Shown piece by piece: positions 44,400 to 53,959 of a stretch of DNA of 64,000 nucleotides. Position 1 is the stretch's first letter; each line of letters starts with the position of its first letter. The stretch lies in contig NZ_BBJM01000003.1 in NCBI RefSeq assembly GCF_000740055.1, forward strand, positions 1 through 64,000, written 5' to 3'. The position numbers and the translations under genes are program-made. Source of the stretch: Secundilactobacillus oryzae JCM 18671. GTDB taxonomy: Bacteria > Bacillota > Bacilli > Lactobacillales > Lactobacillaceae. The notes below the pieces were generated by a model, which was given only the letters and a program-made list of their open reading frames with translations, did not search any database and was not told the DNA's origin.

Positions 44400-44427
44400 C
44401 ATGCTAGAAAATAAATGGAGGCACGAC

Positions 44428-45408
44428 ATGTCGGAAAACGAAACAAAGGGAGCGTTAAAATTATTTGCGCTTAACTCAAATAAACCTTTAGCAGAAAAGA
44501 TTGCCAAAGCAGCTGGCGTTGAACTGGGAGAAACTTCAGTTAAGCATTTTAGTGATGGTGAGATTCAAATCAACATTGAAGAAAGTGTTCGAGGTGACGA
44601 AGTCTTCTTGATTCAGTCAGTTTCTGATCCAGTTAATAGCATGCTAATGGAATTGCTCATTATGATTGACGCTGTTCGACGTGCGAGTGCTAATTCAATT
44701 AACGTTGTGATTCCTTACTATGGTTACTCGCGAGCAGATCGTAAGGCACGTTCAAGAGAACCCATTACAGCCAAATTAATTGCGACAATGCTTGAGATGG
44801 ACGGGGTTAGTCGGGTTGTCACGCTTGACCTTCATGTTGCTCAATTACAAGGGTTCTTCGATATTCCGATGGATCACATGCAAGGGGCACCATTATTAGC
44901 CAAGTACTTCATTGACAATGATATCGTGGAAGATGTAGTCGTTGTTTCACCAGACCATTCTGGGGTTTCGAATGCTAGAAAGTTGGCTGAATTCTTGCAC
45001 GCACCAATTGCAATTATTGATAACCGTGATGATGGTGAGTCAACCACTTCGCCAGATGCTGTCATTGGTGAAGTTAAGGGCAAACGGGCTATTTTAATCG
45101 ATGATATTATTGATACTGGGGTTCGGATGGCCAATTCGGCTAAAACACTCGAGCAAGCGGGTGCCAATGAGGTATACGCGGTAGCAACGCATGCTGTCTT
45201 TAGTGGCGATGCTGCACAAAAGCTAGAGGATGTGCCTTTGAAAAAGGTGGTCATTACTGACTCCATTCAGTTACCTGAAGAAAAGCAAATTGATAAGTTA
45301 GCCATTATGTCTGTTGGCAATTTAATGGGTAAAACCATTCGTCGAATCTATGACCAAAAAAGCGTTGGGGAATTAATTCGTCAAGAAAAAGAAGATCTTA
45401 ACAAATAG
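44428..45408 (+). CDS. prs: Ribose-phosphate pyrophosphokinase
   Basis: Makes PRPP from ribose 5-phosphate and ATP for nucleotide, His and Trp synthesis. Class I motifs: [16 protein letters not shown], the flexible loop [32 protein letters not shown] and the PRPP-binding [11 protein letters not shown]. 326 residues from ATG at 44428 with GGAGG upstream; an earlier in-frame ATG at 44401 lies before the ribosome binding site. Own promoter and terminator make it monocistronic. Confidence 0.96.
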   Translation: MSENETKGALKLFALNSNKPLAEKIAKAAGVELGETSVKHFSDGEIQINIEESVRGDEVFLIQSVSDPVNSMLMELLIMIDAVRRASANSINVVIPYYGYSRADRKARSREPITAKLIATMLEMDGVSRVVTLDLHVAQLQGFFDIPMDHMQGAPLLAKYFIDNDIVEDVVVVSPDHSGVSNARKLAEFLHAPIAIIDNRDDGESTTSPDAVIGEVKGKRAILIDDIIDTGVRMANSAKTLEQAGANEVYAVATHAVFSGDAAQKLEDVPLKKVVITDSIQLPEEKQIDKLAIMSVGNLMGKTIRRIYDQKSVGELIRQEKEDLNK

Positions 45409-45417
45409 TTTCTAAGT

Positions 45418-45450
45418 AAGAAGCGTGTTTTTTGAACACGCTTCTTTTTT
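45418..45450 (+). terminator. prs terminator
   Basis: AAGAAGCGTGTT (45418-45429) pairs with AACACGCTTCTT (45435-45446); a T run follows. Confidence 0.9.
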
Positions 45451-45511
45451 ATCGGTAAATGAATTCGCTTTCATGGTAAGATTAGATTAATTAATCATTG
45501 GAGATGAAAGC

Positions 45512-46966
45512 ATGGATGATCTTTCAGCATTACAAATGGCAAAATTAGTGCGTGAAAAGGAAGTATCAAGTAGGGAACTCATACTGGATGCTTTCAAGCG
45601 GATTGACGAAAAGAACGAAGCGTTAAACGCTGTGATTTCTCAACGTCAAGAAAAGGCGCTTCAAGAAAGTGAGGCACTTGTTGATCAAGGCCAAACTTTT
45701 TTAGGAGTACCTTTGCTTATTAAAGGTCTCGGACAGTCTCTTGCTGGAGAATCCAGCACAGCAGGATCCAGACTGTTAAGACAACAGGTTGCCTCACAAA
45801 CTAACTTTTTTGTGCAGGCGCTTCAACGGGCAGGATTCATTATTATTGGTCAGACGAATGTACCTGAATTCGGGTTTAAAAATATTACTGATTCTAAATT
45901 ATATGGAAACGCGCATAATCCGTGGAATCTTGACTATCAGCCAGGAGGTTCTAGTGGGGGTGCGGCGGCAAGCGTGGCGGCTAAGTTAGTCCCAATTGCG
46001 GCTGGAAGTGATGGTGGTGGCTCAATTCGTATCCCTTCCTCATTTTCTGGTTTAGTTGGTTTAAAGCCAACCCGGGGACGTGTCCCAGTTGGCCCTAGTG
46101 ACTGGCGTTCTTGGCAGGGAGCGGCAATTGATTTTGGATTAACTCGCAACATTTCAGACACTGCTGCTTTATTGGATAGTTTACAAACGTTCCAGACAGC
46201 AGCTGTTTTCCAAGTGCCACCGTTTAAATCCGGTTTCTTGGCTGGACTGGCAAAACCATTACCGAAGTTAAAAATTGCCTTTAGCGATGTTTCACCTGTT
46301 GGGACGCCAGTTTCCGACGAAGCAAAGCAAGCAGTTCACCAAGCAGTTCATTTTTTAGAAGAACAAGGTCATGAAGTTGAAGAAGCATCGCCAGATGTGA
46401 ATGGCGTTGATTTGATGGAGACCTATTATCAAATGAATGCTGGTGAGACAGCAGCCATGATGGAAGACCTGGCGATTGGGTTTCAGCGACCAATTAAAAA
46501 GGATGAAGTTGAACCGTTAACATGGGCGTTGTCCGAAACGGGGAAACATATTAGTGCAGCTGACTACAGTCATGCCCTGAGCAAATGGGATGCTGCGGGT
46601 TACGTCATGGATCAATTTTTAGATGACTTTGATTTGTACCTGACACCCACGACAGCCTGGCCCGCTCCAAAAGTGGGTGATCCTTTAATTTCACCTGAAA
46701 ATCAACAAAAGTTGGCAATCATTGAGTCGTTTTCTCCGTCAGCACAGCAACAATTGATTTATGATCAATGGCTTCCTGCACTGACAAGATCACCGTTCAC
46801 GCAACAGGCCAATTTAACGGGACAGCCGGCAATTAGTTTACCAACCCATGTGACTCAAGATGGTTTACCATTAGGCATTCAGTTTTTAGCCAAAAAGGGC
46901 GATGAAATGAAACTATTACGGATTGGGAAATTATTTGAAAATGCTGATCAATTTAAGCGTTTGTAA
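45512..46966 (+). CDS. Amidase signature family enzyme
   Basis: An amide hydrolase of the GatA/peptide amidase family. The Ser-cisSer-Lys triad is visible: K71 (LLIKGL), cis-Ser S147 (GGSSGGAA) and nucleophile S171 (SDGGGSIRIPS). 484 residues. Gat enzymes are encoded with gatB and gatC, which are absent here, so a free-standing amidase is more likely. GGAG precedes the ATG at 45512 by 7 nt. The substrate cannot be read from sequence. No transporter stands beside it. Confidence 0.85.
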   Translation: MDDLSALQMAKLVREKEVSSRELILDAFKRIDEKNEALNAVISQRQEKALQESEALVDQGQTFLGVPLLIKGLGQSLAGESSTAGSRLLRQQVASQTNFFVQALQRAGFIIIGQTNVPEFGFKNITDSKLYGNAHNPWNLDYQPGGSSGGAAASVAAKLVPIAAGSDGGGSIRIPSSFSGLVGLKPTRGRVPVGPSDWRSWQGAAIDFGLTRNISDTAALLDSLQTFQTAAVFQVPPFKSGFLAGLAKPLPKLKIAFSDVSPVGTPVSDEAKQAVHQAVHFLEEQGHEVEEASPDVNGVDLMETYYQMNAGETAAMMEDLAIGFQRPIKKDEVEPLTWALSETGKHISAADYSHALSKWDAAGYVMDQFLDDFDLYLTPTTAWPAPKVGDPLISPENQQKLAIIESFSPSAQQQLIYDQWLPALTRSPFTQQANLTGQPAISLPTHVTQDGLPLGIQFLAKKGDEMKLLRIGKLFENADQFKRL

Positions 46967-47056
46967 TTTTTTTCAGGAATTTAGGCCGCTAACTTACGTG
47001 CTCGGATCGACTTTGTGAAACTTACCTGCAAAAAGTTCGGAATTAATTACGGGTAG

Positions 47057-47084
47057 TGAAAGCGCTATCATTATGTGATACAAT
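47057..47084 (+). promoter_or_regulatory. cre site and -10 of murQ promoter
   Basis: TGAAAGCGCTATCA (47057-47070) matches the catabolite-responsive element consensus TGWAANCGNTNWCA. It occupies the -35 region of a TACAAT -10 (47079-47084), so CcpA binding would repress. Confidence 0.75.
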
Positions 47085-47129
47085 ATTCATGATAATAGAT
47101 TTTGATTGGCGAAATGGGAGGCGGAACGC

Positions 47130-48038
47130 ATGAATTTCGAAGATTTATTAACCGAGCAAAGGAATCGGCACTCAACGCATATCGATGAAGTGAGTTCATT
47201 AGAAATGGCCGACATTATGAATAGGGAAGATCAACGAGTCGGTCGAGCAGTTCAAAAGGAGTTGCCAAATGTTGCTCGGGCAATTGATGCAGCCGTAATT
47301 AACTTTAATAATGGTGGCCGGTTAATTTACATAGGGGCCGGAACGTCTGGTCGGTTAGGCGTTTTGGACGCAACGGAATTGAAACCAACTTACGGCCTAG
47401 ATGATGATCAAGCTTTTGGCATTGTTGCTGGTGGTATGGAAGCTATGGCCAAAACAATTGATGGTGCCGAAGATAATAGCAAACAAGGCGCTGAAGACTT
47501 GAGAAACGTTAAGTTAACGGATCAGGATATTGTGATTGGAATTACAGCGAGCGGGACAACACCGTATACCCATGGGGCTTTAGCATACGCAGCAGGTATT
47601 GGTGCTTTAACCATTGGGATTACCTGTGTGGCGGACAGTCCGCTAGAAGCTGTTTCTTCCATTACCCTTTGTCCGATTGTGGGACCAGAAGTGATTACTG
47701 GAGCAACCTTGATGAAGGCTGGGACTGCTCAAAAGATGATTTTAAATATGTTGTCTACGGGAATTATGATTAAATCCGGGAAAGTTTACCAGAATTTGAT
47801 GATTAACGTTGTACCAACTAATGCGAAGACCATGCAACGGGCTAAGCGGATTATTGCAGCAGCTACGGAAACATCGACTTTGGCAGCAGAACGGGCGCTT
47901 TCTCGTACGAATAATAATGTGCCATTGGCCATTGTTCTCATCGAAACAAAGGGAACAATCGAGGAAGCAAAGCGACTTTTAGATGCTGCAGATGGTCATA
48001 TTAGCAAAGCAGTCAATTTAAGCGATAACGTAAAATGA
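47130..48038 (+). CDS. murQ: N-acetylmuramic acid 6-phosphate etherase
   Basis: Cleaves the lactyl ether of MurNAc 6-phosphate to GlcNAc 6-phosphate and D-lactate, a cell-wall sugar salvage step. An SIS domain holds YIGAGTSGRLGVLDATELKPTYG near 60-85 and ITASGTTPYTHGAL; the catalytic Glu lies in the family ATELxPT/DGAED segments (here DATELKPT and DGAEDN). 302 residues from ATG at 47130, with GGGAGG 8-12 nt upstream. No PTS permease (murP), anhydro-kinase or regulator for MurNAc lies beside it; neighbours are an amidase and an aldo/keto reductase. A cre site sits in its promoter. Confidence 0.93.
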   Translation: MNFEDLLTEQRNRHSTHIDEVSSLEMADIMNREDQRVGRAVQKELPNVARAIDAAVINFNNGGRLIYIGAGTSGRLGVLDATELKPTYGLDDDQAFGIVAGGMEAMAKTIDGAEDNSKQGAEDLRNVKLTDQDIVIGITASGTTPYTHGALAYAAGIGALTIGITCVADSPLEAVSSITLCPIVGPEVITGATLMKAGTAQKMILNMLSTGIMIKSGKVYQNLMINVVPTNAKTMQRAKRIIAAATETSTLAAERALSRTNNNVPLAIVLIETKGTIEEAKRLLDAADGHISKAVNLSDNVK

Positions 48039-48064
48039 GGATTCAGCTAGAACGGCGAAACTTC

Positions 48065-48094
48065 TTGACTATGACCGCCTAAGTCTCTTACAAT
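48065..48094 (+). promoter_or_regulatory. Promoter of aldo/keto reductase gene
   Basis: TTGACT (48065-48070), 18-bp spacer, TACAAT (48089-48094). Strong by consensus. Confidence 0.65.
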
Positions 48095-48126
48095 TTAGTT
48101 ATGACAACGATTAAGGAGTGAGAGAT

Positions 48127-49119
48127 TTGTATAAAGCGGATGAAAATCGTTATGACGGTAAAATGCCGGTTAGACGAGTAGGTAACAGCGGTCTCCAACT
48201 ACCAGCTATTTCTTTTGGGATGTGGCATAGTTTTGGGGATGACGCAAACTTCAAAGATAGTGAAGCGGTGATGCTTGAAGCATTTGACAGTGGCATCTTC
48301 AGTTACGATTTAGCTTATAACTACGGACCTGAGTCTGGTGCAGCTGAGCGGATGTTTGGTGAAGTGTACCAAAAGAACCTCAAACCTTATCGTGATGAAT
48401 TAGTGATTACGACCAAGGCTGGTTTCCATATGTGGCCTGGTCCTTATGGTGAAATGAGTTCACGCAAGACGTTGATTAATGCTTTAGATGGTAGCTTGAA
48501 ACGAATGGGTCTTGATTACGTTGATGTTTACTATAGCCATCGATTTGATCCTGAGACAAGTCTTGAGGAAACGGCGGTGGCGCTTGACCAGTTGGTTCGC
48601 GATGGCAAGGCGCTGTATGTGGGTATTTCAAACTATACGAGTGAACAAACGCATGAAATTGCGAAAATTTTCAAGGACTTGCATACACCATTCGTTGTGA
48701 ACCAAGTCTCTTACAACATGCTTAATCGTAATATTGAAAAGGACGGCTTACTTGATGAGCTTGACGCAGATAATCTCGGTTTAGTTGCCTATGGACCACT
48801 TGCAGAGGGATTATTAACTGATAAGTACCTTAATGGTATTTCAGATGACTTCCAAATTCACTGGAGCAGTACAGAAGTGATGGAACAGGGCAATGATAAG
48901 ATGGTAAAGAAACTTAACCAACTCAATGAATTGGCTCAAGGTCGTCATCAGACGTTGGCACAAATGAGTATTGCATGGCTACTTAAGCGTAAGACAGTTG
49001 CAAGTATCGTTACTGGGGCCTCAAAACCTCACCACTTGCTCAACAACTTAGAAGCTATGAAAAACTTAGACTTTACTGCTGACGAATTGGCTGAAATTGA
49101 AAGAATTCTAAAAGCATAG
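48127..49119 (+). CDS. Aldo/keto reductase (YghZ-like)
   Basis: An NADPH-dependent aldehyde/ketone reductase of the TIM-barrel AKR superfamily; the closest pattern is L-glyceraldehyde-3-phosphate reductase YghZ. Catalytic tetrad: Asp and Tyr in FSYDLAYNYGP, Lys in VITTKAGFH, His in YYSHRFDP. Cofactor pocket near SNYTSEQ and TGASKPHHL. 330 residues. I chose TTG at 48127 because AAGGAG is 9 nt upstream; a GTG at 48118 sits against that site. A hairpin terminator follows; it is 89 nt from murQ and has its own promoter. Confidence 0.88.
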   Translation: MYKADENRYDGKMPVRRVGNSGLQLPAISFGMWHSFGDDANFKDSEAVMLEAFDSGIFSYDLAYNYGPESGAAERMFGEVYQKNLKPYRDELVITTKAGFHMWPGPYGEMSSRKTLINALDGSLKRMGLDYVDVYYSHRFDPETSLEETAVALDQLVRDGKALYVGISNYTSEQTHEIAKIFKDLHTPFVVNQVSYNMLNRNIEKDGLLDELDADNLGLVAYGPLAEGLLTDKYLNGISDDFQIHWSSTEVMEQGNDKMVKKLNQLNELAQGRHQTLAQMSIAWLLKRKTVASIVTGASKPHHLLNNLEAMKNLDFTADELAEIERILKA

Positions 49120-49127
49120 CAGGAGAG

Positions 49128-49157
49128 AAATCGAAACGGTGACGTTTCGATTTTTTT
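49128..49157 (+). terminator. Aldo/keto reductase terminator
   Basis: AAATCGAAACG (49128-49138) pairs with CGTTTCGATTT (49143-49153), GTGA-type loop, T run. Confidence 0.9.
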
Positions 49158-49199
49158 AAGAGCAACACTTCTCAGTAAATGGTGAATGGAAGGGTTTGT

Positions 49200-50207
49200 A
49201 TGACTAAAAAAGTGACCATTAAGGATTTAGCAGTAGCATCAGGGGTTTCAGTGACGACCGTCTCTCAAATCTTAAATGGCAAAGGGGATCGGTTCAGCGA
49301 GGAAACGAAACACCGAGTGGCTGAATTACAAAAAAAGTTGGGCTACGTTCCAGATTTTAATGCGCGTAATTTAATAATGAAATCCGCTAGAACAATCGGG
49401 GTTCTCGTACCTGATATCGCTAATGCGTTCTTCAGTATGTTTATCAAGGGCATTCAGGATGCTGCACAAAAGAATAAATTTGTTCCAATCATTTTTGATG
49501 CGAACGATACGAAACAGCTCCAAAGTTATCTTGAGGAACTGATTCAGCGAGCAGCAGACGGCCTGATTATTGCGAGTGCCACAATTGATCGAAATGCCGT
49601 GGATACCATTTTGAAGCGTAACGGAATTCCTTACCTATTATTTGACCAAAATGCGGTTAGTGAAGGTGATCGTGTTCGAATCGATGATGAAGCTGGAGGG
49701 AAAATGGCTGCGAACTATTTGCTGGAGCATAACCACGAACGAGTGACCATCGTGGCTCCAGAAAATCCTACAGAAAACGTTTCTCATCGAATTGGGGGCT
49801 TTAAGCAAGCATTTGAGAAAGCTGGAAAACCTCTTTCTAATGAAGCGTTCGTTTACTCAGAGGCCAGTAAAGCGGGCGGTTATGCCGCAGTATCGCAAGT
49901 GATAGCCAAGAGGCCTTCTGCGGTCTTTACGACTAGTGATGAGATTGCGATTGGTATTTATCGAGGGCTGCAGGAACAGGGCTACACGATTCCGGAAGAT
50001 ATTTCGGTGATTGGCTACGATGATATTGATTTGGCTACATATATAACGCCAAAATTAACAACGGTTCATCAACCAGCCTTTGAAATGGGACAGGCTGCGA
50101 CTGAACTTTTGATCAATCGATTGAATAATCGGCAACTACCGCCACAAATTCGGGAGTTACCGATTCGATTAGTCGAACGCGAGAGTGTGAGACAACTTAG
50201 CAAGTAA
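49200..50207 (+). CDS. LacI-family transcriptional regulator
   Basis: A ligand-controlled DNA-binding protein. The N-terminal HTH VTIKDLAVASGVSVTTVSQIL and hinge (RNLIMKSARTIGVL) are followed by a periplasmic-binding-like core with IGVLVPDIANAFFS and a C-terminal AIGIYRGLQEQG, VIGYDDIDLATY; this resembles the RbsR group, but the ligand is not certain. 335 residues from the ATG at 49200; ribosome binding site GGAAGGG. No sugar operon is adjacent, so the targets (perhaps ribose or the neighbouring murQ/AKR genes) are unknown. It has its own terminator. Confidence 0.88.
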   Translation: MTKKVTIKDLAVASGVSVTTVSQILNGKGDRFSEETKHRVAELQKKLGYVPDFNARNLIMKSARTIGVLVPDIANAFFSMFIKGIQDAAQKNKFVPIIFDANDTKQLQSYLEELIQRAADGLIIASATIDRNAVDTILKRNGIPYLLFDQNAVSEGDRVRIDDEAGGKMAANYLLEHNHERVTIVAPENPTENVSHRIGGFKQAFEKAGKPLSNEAFVYSEASKAGGYAAVSQVIAKRPSAVFTTSDEIAIGIYRGLQEQGYTIPEDISVIGYDDIDLATYITPKLTTVHQPAFEMGQAATELLINRLNNRQLPPQIRELPIRLVERESVRQLSK

Positions 50208-50213
50208 CTTCAG

Positions 50214-50240
50214 AGACAGCGTGCATGCTGTCTTTTTTTT
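50214..50240 (+). terminator. LacI gene terminator
   Basis: AGACAGC (50214-50220) pairs with GCTGTCT (50227-50233) around GTGCAT, with eight T. Confidence 0.85.
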
Positions 50241-50585
50241 ATACACTTAATTTCTAGGATACAAATATCCACTTATTTATGTAAAATGTGAATATTATGT
50301 GAAGATAGTAATGATAAATTGCTAAAAACACTGATATATAAGTATTTTTCTTAAAAACAACACATTTTATCTAATTTTAATTTTCTAATTTTATACATTT
50401 ATTTGTGCATATTAATCAATTTATTAATGAATTTGTGGATTTGTGAATAATTTTATAAGGCCTTATTCAGACGAAAATTAGAATGCGAAATCCATCTCAT
50501 TTTGAATGTAAAATTTTTCTAGAAAGCGGTTACATTTCACGATATGCTTAATCACGTAATCAAGAAGTAATAGGAGGAATGCTAA
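50241..50585 (+). promoter_or_regulatory. Regulatory region upstream of arcA
   Basis: 345 bp, very A/T-rich, no gene. A cre-like AGAAAGCGGTTACA (50521-50534) is one base from consensus at its first position. TGAATAA (50444-50450) is inverted as TTATTCA (50463-50469) around a perfect palindrome ATAAGGCCTTAT (50455-50466), and TGTGAA/TGTGAAG repeats occur near 50287-50302. ArgR- and Crp-type operators would look like these, and both regulators are encoded in the operon. The exact promoter could not be fixed. Confidence 0.5.
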
Positions 50586-51818
50586 ATGACAAGTCCAATC
50601 CATGTAAATTCAGAAATTGGTAAATTAAAAACCGTAATGTTGAAACGACCAGATGTGGAAGTTGAAAACTTTACCCCTGATATGATGGAACGTCTTTTGT
50701 TCGATGATATTCCATACTTACCAATTGCACAGCAGGAACATGACAATTTTGCAGAAACACTCCGTCAAAACGGGACAGAAGTTCTCTATCTCGAAAAATT
50801 ATCAGCAGAAGCAATTGATGCTGGTGGGGAAGAAGTAAAACACGCCTTCCTAGAACAGATGTTAACTGAAAGCGGTTACGCAATGGGTGCTACCCATGAT
50901 GCTCTGAGCGAATATCTCTTGAGCATGAGCACTCAAGATATGGTTAACAAGATTATGGGTGGGGTTCGTAAGAACGAACTTGACTTCATTCCAAGTGATC
51001 TTGTGAGTGCCGCTGAAGAAGAAAGCTATCCATTCTTTATGGATCCAATGCCTAACCTTTACTTTACACGTGATCCAGCAGCCTCAATTGGTGATGGCTT
51101 AAGCATCAACCACATGACATTTGCTGCTCGTCAAAGAGAATCACTATTTATGGAAACAATCATTAAATATCACCCACGTTTTGCTAACCAAGGTTTGAAC
51201 GTTTGGCGTGATCGGAACCATGACACTCGAATCGAAGGTGGCGATGAACTTGTCCTCAGTGACCACGTTCTCGCAATTGGAGTTTCACAACGGACTTCCG
51301 CAAATGCAATTGAAGATATTGCCAGAAACCTCTTCAAGGACAGTAACTTTGACAAAGTGATTGCCATTAGCATTCCTCATAACCACGCCATGATGCATTT
51401 GGATACTGTGTTTACCATGATCAACACGGATCAATTCACGGTTCACCCAGGTATTCTTGGTGAAGGTGGTCACATTGATACTTGGACAATCACACCAGGT
51501 AAGAATGGCGAGTTGAGTCTCGATCACAGAACTGATTTGAAGCAAGTTCTTAAGGATGCGCTTGGATTAGATGATCTTGACTTAATTCCAACCGGTGCTG
51601 GTGATCCAATTATCGCAGGTCGTGAACAATGGAATGATGGTTCAAACACATTGGCCATTGCCCCAGGCGTTGTTGTAACATATAACCGTAACTATGTTTC
51701 AAATGAATTACTCAGAAAACATGGCCTTAAGGTGATTGACGTTCTCTCAAGTGAATTATCAAGAGGTCGGGGTGGCCCACGTTGCATGAGTATGCCATTG
51801 GTTCGTGAAGATCTTTAA
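50586..51818 (+). CDS. arcA: Arginine deiminase
   Basis: First step of the ADI pathway: arginine to citrulline plus ammonia, raising pH. The guanidino-modifying fold has FTRDPAA, the EGGDEL motif, HLDTVFTMI (catalytic His) and the nucleophilic C400 in RGGPRCMSM. 410 residues, standard. AGGAGG is 7 nt before the ATG. It leads the arcABC-arcR-arcD-argR cluster; the upstream A/T-rich region carries the operators. arcB follows by 32 bp. Confidence 0.97.
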   Translation: MTSPIHVNSEIGKLKTVMLKRPDVEVENFTPDMMERLLFDDIPYLPIAQQEHDNFAETLRQNGTEVLYLEKLSAEAIDAGGEEVKHAFLEQMLTESGYAMGATHDALSEYLLSMSTQDMVNKIMGGVRKNELDFIPSDLVSAAEEESYPFFMDPMPNLYFTRDPAASIGDGLSINHMTFAARQRESLFMETIIKYHPRFANQGLNVWRDRNHDTRIEGGDELVLSDHVLAIGVSQRTSANAIEDIARNLFKDSNFDKVIAISIPHNHAMMHLDTVFTMINTDQFTVHPGILGEGGHIDTWTITPGKNGELSLDHRTDLKQVLKDALGLDDLDLIPTGAGDPIIAGREQWNDGSNTLAIAPGVVVTYNRNYVSNELLRKHGLKVIDVLSSELSRGRGGPRCMSMPLVREDL

Positions 51819-51850
51819 TAAATTTAAAATAAAAGATAGGGGTTATGATT

Positions 51851-52879
51851 ATGTCAGACTTTAAACAAAGCGTATTCCAAGGACGTAGTGTTCTTGCCGA
51901 AAAGGATTTTACTGCGGAAGAATTGGAATTCCTAGTTGATTTTGGTTTACATTTAAAGGATTTAAAGAAGAACCATATTCCTCACAGATACTTGGAAGGC
52001 AAAAATATTGCCTTACTCTTCGAAAAATCTTCAACTAGAACCCGTGCGTCATTTGTGACGGCTTCAGTTGATTTGGGTGCTCACCCAGACTTCCTTGGAC
52101 CAAGTGATATTCACTTGGGTAAGAAGGAAACCACATCAGATACTGCCAAAGTGCTTGGTAGCATGTACGATGGGATCGAATTCCGTGGATTTAAACAAAG
52201 CGATGCTGAAATTTTAGCTCGCGACAGCGGTGTGCCAGTTTGGAACGGTTTGACTGACGAATGGCATCCAACTCAAATGTTAGCCGATTTCATGACGGTC
52301 AAAGAAAACTTTGGTCACTTGAAGGGTCTGACATTAACATTTATGGGTGATGGACGTAACAACGTTGCCAACTCACTCCTAGTAACAGGTGCCATTTTGG
52401 GTGTGAACGTACACATCGTTTCACCAAAGCACTTGTTCCCAACAGACGAAACGCAAAATATTGCCAAAGAATTTGCTAAGAAGTCTGGCGCAAAGTTATT
52501 GATTACTGATGATGTTGCTGAAGGTATGAAGGGTTCTAACATTGTTTACACTGACGTCTGGGTATCAATGGGTGAAAACAATTGGGAAGAACGAATCAAA
52601 GAATTGAAGCCTTATCAAGTAAATATGGCTGCGATGAAGGCAACTGGTACACCAGATGATCAATTAATCTTCATGCACTGTTTGCCAGCCTTCCATAATA
52701 CCGATACTCAAGTTGGTGAAGACATCAAAGAGAAGTACGGTCTTTCAGAAATGGAAGTTACGGATGAAGTGTTCAATAGCAAGTATGCTCGTCAATTTGA
52801 AGAAGCTGAAAACAGAATGCATTCTATCAAAGCAATGATGGCTGCAACTCTAGGGAATCTCTTTATCCCACGAGTTTAA
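51851..52879 (+). CDS. arcB: Catabolic ornithine carbamoyltransferase
   Basis: Second ADI step: citrulline plus phosphate to ornithine and carbamoyl phosphate. Carbamoyl-phosphate site SSTRTRASF near 56-64, HPTQMLADF, and the C-terminal FMHCLPAFH (ornithine loop). 342 residues from the ATG at 51851; AGGGG at 51838-51842 fits this start better than the ATG at 51845. Linkage to arcA and arcC marks it as the catabolic rather than the biosynthetic enzyme. A hairpin with a T run follows before arcC. Confidence 0.96.
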   Translation: MSDFKQSVFQGRSVLAEKDFTAEELEFLVDFGLHLKDLKKNHIPHRYLEGKNIALLFEKSSTRTRASFVTASVDLGAHPDFLGPSDIHLGKKETTSDTAKVLGSMYDGIEFRGFKQSDAEILARDSGVPVWNGLTDEWHPTQMLADFMTVKENFGHLKGLTLTFMGDGRNNVANSLLVTGAILGVNVHIVSPKHLFPTDETQNIAKEFAKKSGAKLLITDDVAEGMKGSNIVYTDVWVSMGENNWEERIKELKPYQVNMAAMKATGTPDDQLIFMHCLPAFHNTDTQVGEDIKEKYGLSEMEVTDEVFNSKYARQFEEAENRMHSIKAMMAATLGNLFIPRV

Positions 52880-52890
52880 TCAAATTTACA

Positions 52891-52926
52891 ACGAGCATGT
52901 AGTGACGAACTATGTGCTCGTTTTTA
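52891..52926 (+). terminator. Hairpin between arcB and arcC, possible partial terminator
   Basis: ACGAGCA (52891-52897) pairs with TGCTCGT (52915-52921), TAGT with ACTA inside, followed by TTTTTA. Could lower arcC and later gene expression. Confidence 0.7.
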
Positions 52927-52952
52927 ATAGAAAAAGTAAAGGTGGAATCGAT

Positions 52953-53897
52953 ATGTCAGGAAGAAAAGTCGTGGTCGCATTAGGTGGTAACGCCATTTTA
53001 TCAAAGGACGCCTCAGCAGCGGCACAACAACAAGCATTAAGAGATACAGCAAAGTACTTGGTTCAATTTGTTAAGCAGGGCGATAAGTTAATCGTCTCTC
53101 ACGGAAATGGTCCTCAAGTTGGAAACCTGCTCCTTCAGCAAGCTGCGGGTAGCACCGAAAAGAACCCAGCAATGCCACTTGATACGGCTGTTTCAATGAC
53201 CCAAGGAAGCATTGGTTATTGGATGCAAAACGCCATGGGTGAGGTTCTAGCAGAATCTAACTTGGACGTTGATGTTGCAACCGTTGTGACACAGGTGGAA
53301 GTAGACGCTAACGATAAGGCATTTACGAACCCAACGAAACCAATTGGGCCATTCTATTCAAAAGAAGAAGCTGATCAAAAGAGGCAAGAAAATCCTGATC
53401 AAACCTTTGTTGAAGATGCGGGTCGTGGTTACCGTCGCGTTGTGCCATCACCAATTCCAACGGGCGTTAAGGAATACCGGGTGGTTAATGCCTTGGTGGA
53501 TGCCGGTATTGTGCCAATCTCAGTTGGTGGCGGTGGCGTACCAGTTGTTAAAGAAGGCAATCGATTAGTTGGTCGCGAAGCCGTTATTGATAAGGACTTT
53601 GCTTCAGAAAAATTAGCCGAACTCGTCGATGCTGACCTTTTGATTATTTTAACTGCTGTGGATAACATTTATGTTAACTTCAATAAGCCGGATCAAAAGA
53701 AGCTGGAAAACGTGACGGTTAGCGAACTGGAAACCTACATTAAAGAAGATCAATTTGCTAAGGGTAGCATGTTGCCAAAGGTCCAAGCTGCAATTGATTT
53801 TGTTAAGAATAGTAACGGCGGAAAAGCAGTTGTGACCTCTTTGGAAAATGTGGGCGAATTCCTTGAAAATGGTTCCGGAACAATCATCACACGATAG
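52953..53897 (+). CDS. arcC: Carbamate kinase
   Basis: Last ADI step: carbamoyl phosphate plus ADP to ATP, CO2 and ammonia. Amino-acid kinase fold with [11 protein letters not shown] at the N-terminus, [20 protein letters not shown] and [10 protein letters not shown], plus the C-terminal [11 protein letters not shown]. 314 residues, normal. ATG at 52953 follows AAAGGTGG; a longer open frame upstream overlaps the arcB hairpin and is not used. arcR follows by 62 bp. Confidence 0.96.
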   Translation: MSGRKVVVALGGNAILSKDASAAAQQQALRDTAKYLVQFVKQGDKLIVSHGNGPQVGNLLLQQAAGSTEKNPAMPLDTAVSMTQGSIGYWMQNAMGEVLAESNLDVDVATVVTQVEVDANDKAFTNPTKPIGPFYSKEEADQKRQENPDQTFVEDAGRGYRRVVPSPIPTGVKEYRVVNALVDAGIVPISVGGGGVPVVKEGNRLVGREAVIDKDFASEKLAELVDADLLIILTAVDNIYVNFNKPDQKKLENVTVSELETYIKEDQFAKGSMLPKVQAAIDFVKNSNGGKAVVTSLENVGEFLENGSGTIITR

Positions 53898-53959
53898 TTT
53901 AGCAAAACAAAAACGTTTTGGGTTATACTTTTCTTGAACCTTATGGGAGGAGTTAACTC

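Noticed and set aside
44874-45266. Minus-strand open frame (130 codons) inside prs
   Set aside because: Antisense to a conserved enzyme, Ser/Ala-rich composition, no start signals.
45512-46966. gatA subunit of the tRNA amidotransferase
   Set aside because: The amidase triad is shared, but gatC and gatB are absent and the rest of the sequence is not GatA-like enough.
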